DNA of 10,033 nucleotides from NCBI GenBank assembly GCA_030540495.1, contig JAUNWC010000031.1, forward strand, positions 1-10,033, read 5' to 3'. Numbering within the stretch: the stretch's first letter is position 1; each line of letters opens with the position of its first letter. The DNA comes from Bacteroidota bacterium (GTDB taxonomy: Bacteria > Bacteroidota > Bacteroidia > Bacteroidales > P3). Below are positions 7,042 through 10,033 of this stretch, piece after piece. The translations under genes and the position numbers were made by a program. The notes below the pieces were generated by a model. The model had not been told where the DNA came from. It saw only the letters and a program-made list of their open reading frames with translations, and ran no database searches.

Positions 7042-7101
7042 TAGCATAGGTGGAATAAGTTGAAATAGGTTATTTTAGGTTATGATAGGTTAGCATAAGT
7101 T
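7042..7101 (+). repeat. Phased 10-bp array, left arm (consensus NNNATARGTT)
   Basis: Six consecutive decamers: TAGCATAGGT, GGAATAAGTT, GAAATAGGTT, ATTTTAGGTT, ATGATAGGTT, AGCATAAGTT. No base breaks the phase. The array runs straight into the palindrome GGAGCC-TAC-GGCTCC at 7102-7116. The right arm (7220-7249) carries the same unit in inverted orientation. Confidence 0.8.
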
Positions 7102-7221
7102 GGAGCCTACGGCTCCTATAAGTTATTATAGGAGGGCAAAGCACCCTCAGGGTGTTTTATTGGGCAAAGCCATTACTTTTTATCATAGGCTTATGTGTCT
7201 TATAGGAGCCGTAGGCTCCAA
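7100..7221. repeat. Exact 21-bp inverted repeat of a palindrome-bearing module
   Basis: Bases 7100-7120 and 7201-7221 are exact reverse complements, each containing a GGAGCC/GGCTCC palindrome with a 3-base centre (7102-7116 and 7205-7219). Outside them lie the inverted decamer arrays, so the imperfect inverted repeat extends roughly from 7062 to 7259. The 80-base interior holds CACCCT-C-AGGGTG (7142-7154, followed by TTTTAT) and two copies of GGGCAAAGC (7134-7142, 7162-7170). A transcript of this stretch could fold as one long branched hairpin. No coding function is supported. Confidence 0.8.
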
Positions 7222-7298
7222 CCTATTCCAACCTATACTAACCTATAAAACCACGCTTATGCGTCTTATAAAAGGAGGCTGAGCCTCCAACCTATTAA
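7189..7298 (+). repeat. Two degenerate tandem copies of a 66-bp module
   Basis: GCTTATG-Y-GTCTTATA starts at 7189 and again at 7255, exactly 66 bases later. Each is followed by a palindrome (GGAGCC-GTA-GGCTCC at 7205-7219; GGAGGCT-G-AGCCTCC at 7274-7288) and then by AACCTATT. The palindromes differ in sequence but keep their stem symmetry, meaning changes occurred in pairs. Confidence 0.7.
7220..7249 (-). repeat. Phased 10-bp array, right arm (inverted)
   Basis: Three decamers AACCTATTCC, AACCTATACT and AACCTATAAA are the reverse-strand form of the ATAGGTT unit of the left array, starting right after the palindrome at 7205-7219. One further unit, AACCTATTAA, occurs at 7289-7298 after the next palindrome. 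Confidence 0.75.
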
Positions 7299-7300
7299 CC

Positions 7301-7362
7301 GGCTTTGCCCCAAAAAACAGGCTGTGCCTGCGGCTTTGCCCTATAAAACAGGCTGTGGCTGT
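7301..7362 (+). repeat. Two tandem copies of a 31-bp GC-rich unit (27/31 identical)
   Basis: Units 7301-7331 and 7332-7362 both read GGCTTTGCCC, an A-rich link, then CAGGCTGTG. The first ten bases are the exact reverse complement of GGGCAAAGCC at 7162-7171. Unit 1 also contains the small palindrome CAGGC-TGT-GCCTG at 7318-7330. The repeats end about 95 bases before the atpG -7 box. The rest of 7363-7456 is AT-rich with no gene; it holds two further isolated TAnnTTTG matches (7384, 7395). Confidence 0.8.
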
Positions 7363-7456
7363 AACATATTAAAAAATTGGCATTAAATTTGAAGTACTTT
7401 TGTTGTAATGTTTTGAAAAAATGAACAAAACTATCTAAGAATTTAAGAAAAAGTTT

Positions 7457-7464
7457 TAAATTTG
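7457..7464 (+). promoter_or_regulatory. Candidate -7 box for atpG-nadB
   Basis: TAAATTTG matches TAnnTTTG and ends 39 bases before the atpG ATG. The region 20 bases upstream (around 7433-7436) lacks TTTG. Alternative -7 matches TAAATTTG at 7384 and TACTTTTG at 7395 also lack a well-placed -33 box. The nearest box is preferred because it gives a short leader with the SD sequences inside it. Confidence 0.5.
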
Positions 7465-7487
7465 CACTCTTGAAAAAGGAGTATATA

Positions 7488-7529
7488 ATGCAACGGAGTT
7501 TTTATGGCAAATCTAAAGGAAATACGTAA
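7488..7529 (+). CDS. Possible 13-codon leader peptide overlapping the atpG start
   Basis: ATG at 7488 follows AAAAAGGAG (7474-7482) by 5 bases, the strongest SD in the window. It opens a 13-codon frame (MQRSFYGKSKGNT) that ends at 7527-7529, past the atpG ATG at 7504 and in a different frame. The atpG SD (GGAG at 7495-7498) lies inside it. It may be a real upstream ORF affecting atpG translation, or only an accidental ATG near a good SD. Confidence 0.3.
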   Translation: MQRSFYGKSKGNT

Positions 7530-8364
7530 TAGGATTGCTTCTGTAAGTTCTACAAAGCAAATAACTTCTGCAATGAAAATGGTTTCGGCTGCTAAGTTGC
7601 GTAAATCTCAAACTGCTATAATGCAACTAAGACCTTATGCTTCTCAAATGGAATCTATGGTTTATAGATTGACTGATGGCGAAAAGGAGGATATACCTTA
7701 CATAAAGTCAAAGAAAGAGGAGAAAAAAATTTTAATCATAGCCTTAACTTCTAACAAAGGATTGTGTTCTGTTTTTAATTCCTCTATCATCAAACTTACA
7801 AAAAACCTGATAGAAAAATATCAAAGTGAAGGCAAAGTGGTTTATTTACAGAGTTTTGGAAAAAAGGGTGATGCTGTTTTTAAACATATAAAGGAAATTG
7901 ATTATTTGGGAAGTAAGGATGAAATTTGGGAAGGGCTTTCGTTTGAAAAAGTTGCTTTGTTGGTTGCGAATATTCTAAAACAATACGAAAAAGGATTGTA
8001 CGATAAGGTGCAAATTGTCTATAATAAATTTAAAAATGCGGCTTTGCAAGAGCCTGTTGTTGAGAGTTTTCTTCCCTTTGATATAAACAAGCAAAATAAG
8101 ACGAATAGCAACTATATTTTTGAACCCAATAAGGTGGAAATACTTCAAAGTGTTGTTCCTTTGTTTTTGAATACAAAAATGTATAGGTGTTTTTTAGACT
8201 CCTTTACCTCTGAGCACGGAGCAAGAATGAGCAGTATGAATAAGGCTACCGACAATGCTCAAACTCTTTTAAATGATTTAACTCTTACTTATAACAAATT
8301 GAGGCAAGCAAGTATTACAAACGAAATAATAGAAATTTGTAGTGGTGCTAATGCTTTAAGTTAA
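7504..8364 (+). CDS. atpG: F1Fo ATP synthase gamma subunit
   Basis: Central rotor shaft of F1, linking proton flow through Fo to catalysis in the alpha/beta ring. The 286-residue protein has both diagnostic ends: N-terminal helix with IRNRIASVSSTKQITSAMKMVSAAKLRKS (about 6-35) and C-terminal helix with EHGARM-x3-NKATDNA (237-252) followed by LTYNKLRQASITNEIIEICSGANAL. The middle (about 70-215) carries the variable Rossmann-like domain, with a lysine-rich stretch near residue 65. Length is normal. ATG 7504 is preceded by GGAG at 5 bases. It is unusual that atpA does not lie upstream; instead a repeat-rich region and the sigma gene do, and nadB follows 17 bases after the stop, probably in the same transcript. 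Confidence 0.96.
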   Translation: MANLKEIRNRIASVSSTKQITSAMKMVSAAKLRKSQTAIMQLRPYASQMESMVYRLTDGEKEDIPYIKSKKEEKKILIIALTSNKGLCSVFNSSIIKLTKNLIEKYQSEGKVVYLQSFGKKGDAVFKHIKEIDYLGSKDEIWEGLSFEKVALLVANILKQYEKGLYDKVQIVYNKFKNAALQEPVVESFLPFDINKQNKTNSNYIFEPNKVEILQSVVPLFLNTKMYRCFLDSFTSEHGARMSSMNKATDNAQTLLNDLTLTYNKLRQASITNEIIEICSGANALS

Positions 8365-8381
8365 AAAAAAGACAAGACGTA

Positions 8382-9956
8382 ATGCGATATAAAGTTGATT
8401 TTCTTGTTATTGGCTCGGGTATAGCGGGATTGAGTTATGCCTTAAAAGTTGCTGAATTTGGCAAAGTTTGTTTGCTTACCAAAGCAGAGGCAGAAGAATC
8501 TTCTACAAAATATGCACAAGGTGGTATTGCCGCAGTAATGTATGAGCCAGATACATACGAAAAACATATACAAGACACCCTTATTGCTGGTGCGGGAATA
8601 TGCGATGAAAAAAGCGTAAGAATAACCATAACGGAAAGCACCGATAGAATAAAAGAATTGATAAATTGGGGAACCAATTTTGACAAAAATCGTTTTGGTT
8701 TCTATGATTTGGCAAGAGAGGGAGGTCATTCTGAGCATAGAATTTTTCACCATCAGGACAATACCGGAGCAGAAATAGAGAGGGCTTTATTAGAAGCCGT
8801 AAGAGAAAATAAAAACATAGAACTCAAAGAAAATAAATTTACCATAGACCTTATTACTCAACATCATTTGGGACAGGAGGTAAATAGGCATATGGACAAC
8901 GTGGAGTGTTATGGAGCATATGTTTTGGACAAACAAACCAATAGCATAGACACTTATCTTGCCAAGGTTATAATGCTTTCTACGGGAAGTAATGGCAATG
9001 TTTATTCTTCCACCACTGCACCTGTTGTTGCTACGGGAGATGGTCAGGCTATGGTGCATAGAGCAAAAGGATGGTTGAAAGATATGGAGTTTATTCAGTT
9101 TCACCCAACATCTCTTTACAACCCTATGGAAAAACCTTCTTTTCTTATTACAGAGGCTATGAGAGGAGCCGGAGGCGAGTTAAAGAATTTGAGAGGTGAG
9201 AGTTTTATGCATAAATATGACAAACGAGGTTCTTTGGCTCCAAGGGATATAGTTGCAAGGGCAATAAATTCGGAGATGACTCTTAGCGGAGACGACCACG
9301 TTTATTTGGATTGTTCCAAGATAAGCAAAGAAGAAATTATGCATCATTTTCCTCATATTTATGCAAAGTGTTTGGAAATGGGAATAAACATAACACGAGG
9401 AGATATGATACCAGTTGTTCCTGCCACTCATTATAGTTGTGGGGGAATAGTTGTGGATGAATATGCTCGTACTACTATCAAACATCTTTACGCCACAGGA
9501 GAATGTTCTCGTACGGGATTGCACGGAGGCAACCGTTTGGCTTCAAACTCATTATTGGAGGCTTTGGTTTATTCTCACCGCGCTGCTATAGATAGCAAAG
9601 AAGCCATAAAGAATATAGATTTTTGCGACCAAGTGCCTGATTGGAATGCAGAAGGAATGGTATTTAACGAGGAGATGTCTCTTATAACTCAAACGCAAAG
9701 AGAGTTACAACAAATTATGTCCAACTATGTTGGTATAGTTCGCAGTAATTTGCGTTTGCAAAGAGCGTTCAAACGTACTAAACTTATTTATGACGAAGTA
9801 GAAGAACTTTATAATCGCTCAGTACTAACACCTCAACTTTGTGAGTTAAGGAACCTTATTGCCAATGCTTACCTTATTATTAGTATGGCAATGAAAAGAA
9901 AGGAAAGCGTTGGGCTTCATTACAATATAGACTATCCTAATAAAAAGAATTTGTAA
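8382..9956 (+). CDS. nadB: L-aspartate oxidase
   Basis: FAD-dependent oxidation of L-aspartate to iminoaspartate, the first step of de novo NAD synthesis; NadA then makes quinolinate. It can use fumarate or oxygen as acceptor, is cytoplasmic, and belongs to the fumarate reductase/succinate dehydrogenase flavoprotein family. The 524-residue protein shows the dinucleotide-binding GSGIAG at 11-16, the family hallmark STKYAQGGIAAV at 41-52, REGGHSEHR before 130, H241 in FHPTSL, R288 in APRDIVARA, H350 in THYSCGG and R385 in LHGGNRLASNSLLEA. These fit the E. coli active-site residues H244, R290, H351 and R386. The C-terminal helical domain (about 420-515) is complete. Neither nadA nor nadC is in the window. 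It lies 17 bases after atpG with no promoter or terminator between, and ends before a strong terminator. Confidence 0.96.
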   Translation: MRYKVDFLVIGSGIAGLSYALKVAEFGKVCLLTKAEAEESSTKYAQGGIAAVMYEPDTYEKHIQDTLIAGAGICDEKSVRITITESTDRIKELINWGTNFDKNRFGFYDLAREGGHSEHRIFHHQDNTGAEIERALLEAVRENKNIELKENKFTIDLITQHHLGQEVNRHMDNVECYGAYVLDKQTNSIDTYLAKVIMLSTGSNGNVYSSTTAPVVATGDGQAMVHRAKGWLKDMEFIQFHPTSLYNPMEKPSFLITEAMRGAGGELKNLRGESFMHKYDKRGSLAPRDIVARAINSEMTLSGDDHVYLDCSKISKEEIMHHFPHIYAKCLEMGINITRGDMIPVVPATHYSCGGIVVDEYARTTIKHLYATGECSRTGLHGGNRLASNSLLEALVYSHRAAIDSKEAIKNIDFCDQVPDWNAEGMVFNEEMSLITQTQRELQQIMSNYVGIVRSNLRLQRAFKRTKLIYDEVEELYNRSVLTPQLCELRNLIANAYLIISMAMKRKESVGLHYNIDYPNKKNL

Positions 9957-9970
9957 TAGAGTAATAAAAA

Positions 9971-10011
9971 GGAGGGCGAAAAACTTTCAGTTTTTCGCCC
10001 TCTTCTTTTTT
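9971..10011. terminator. Strong, probably bidirectional intrinsic terminator
   Basis: GAGGGCGAAAAACT at 9972-9985 pairs perfectly with AGTTTTTCGCCCTC at 9989-10002 around a 3-base loop. A T-rich tail (TTCTTTTTT) follows on the plus strand. On the minus strand the stem is followed by CCTTTTTATT, so it can also stop transcription arriving from the right. It begins 15 bases after the nadB stop. Confidence 0.88.
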
Positions 10012-10012
10012 G

Positions 10013-10026
10013 AGAATTATAATTCT
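10013..10026. repeat. Perfect 14-bp AT-rich palindrome at the window edge
   Basis: AGAATTATAATTCT is a perfect palindrome without a centre, followed by ATTTTTT. It could be an operator for a gene beyond the right edge, or an AT-rich hairpin. Only the sequence symmetry is certain. Confidence 0.5.
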
Positions 10027-10033
10027 ATTTTTT

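Noticed and set aside
7100..7282. 60-codon plus-strand open frame starting with TTG
   Set aside because: It lies wholly inside the palindrome/tandem-repeat region, its sequence is dictated by the repeats, and it has no SD or recognisable domain.
6061..7362. Periodic repeats as a CRISPR array
   Set aside because: Units are 10, 31 or 66 bp, without the 28-40 bp repeats separated by unique spacers of similar length, and no cas gene is present.
8435..9524. Several minus-strand frames opposite nadB
   Set aside because: They are shadows of a strongly conserved plus-strand gene with full active-site motifs, and show no coding features of their own.

Overview
This is AT-rich DNA from a member of the Bacteroidota, most likely a Bacteroidales-like organism; I cannot name a species. 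The case rests on matches to the phylum's vegetative promoter (TTTG near -33, TAnnTTTG near -7) in front of most transcription units, on protein types usual in that phylum (a Na/Pi symporter with a PhoU-like tail, a single-domain-type dihydroorotase, a small RpoE-like sigma factor), and on mostly weak Shine-Dalgarno sequences. No phage, integrase, transposase, CRISPR array, tRNA or rRNA is visible. The genes are housekeeping or metabolic; the unusual material is in the intergenic DNA.

Layout. 1-232: non-coding, with a perfect 15-bp hairpin and a good promoter. 233-1910 (+): one Na/Pi cotransporter gene split into two overlapping frames by an apparent single-base insertion near 1238. 2045-4194 (+): a coiled-coil zinc-ribbon protein (COG1579/DUF164 type) and dihydroorotase (pyrC), joined by a one-base TAATG overlap. 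4252-6007 (-): a two-gene metal-chelate-type ABC importer unit (FecCD/BtuC-like permease, then its ATPase), convergent with pyrC. 6008-6324: a divergent intergenic region with promoters for both sides and an unusual run of phased 10-bp units. 6325-6960 (+): an ECF-type sigma factor, closed by a terminator. 6961-7503: a mosaic of 10-bp arrays, 31-bp and 66-bp tandem duplications and GC-rich palindromes, ending in the atpG promoter. 7504-9956 (+): ATP synthase gamma subunit (atpG) and L-aspartate oxidase (nadB), 17 bp apart and probably co-transcribed. 9971-10011: a strong, probably bidirectional terminator, followed by an AT-only-core palindrome at the window edge.

Function. The genes cover phosphate uptake, pyrimidine synthesis, chelated-metal or corrinoid uptake, transcription control, ATP synthesis and the first step of de novo NAD synthesis. 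They do not form one pathway. The atpG gene stands apart from any other atp gene in the window and shares its transcript with nadB.

I see no complete new biological system here. The best candidates for something undescribed are the 10-bp phased arrays on both sides of the sigma-factor gene and the nested palindrome/tandem-repeat mosaic at 7042-7362. The broken or recoded Na/Pi transporter gene also deserves a check.
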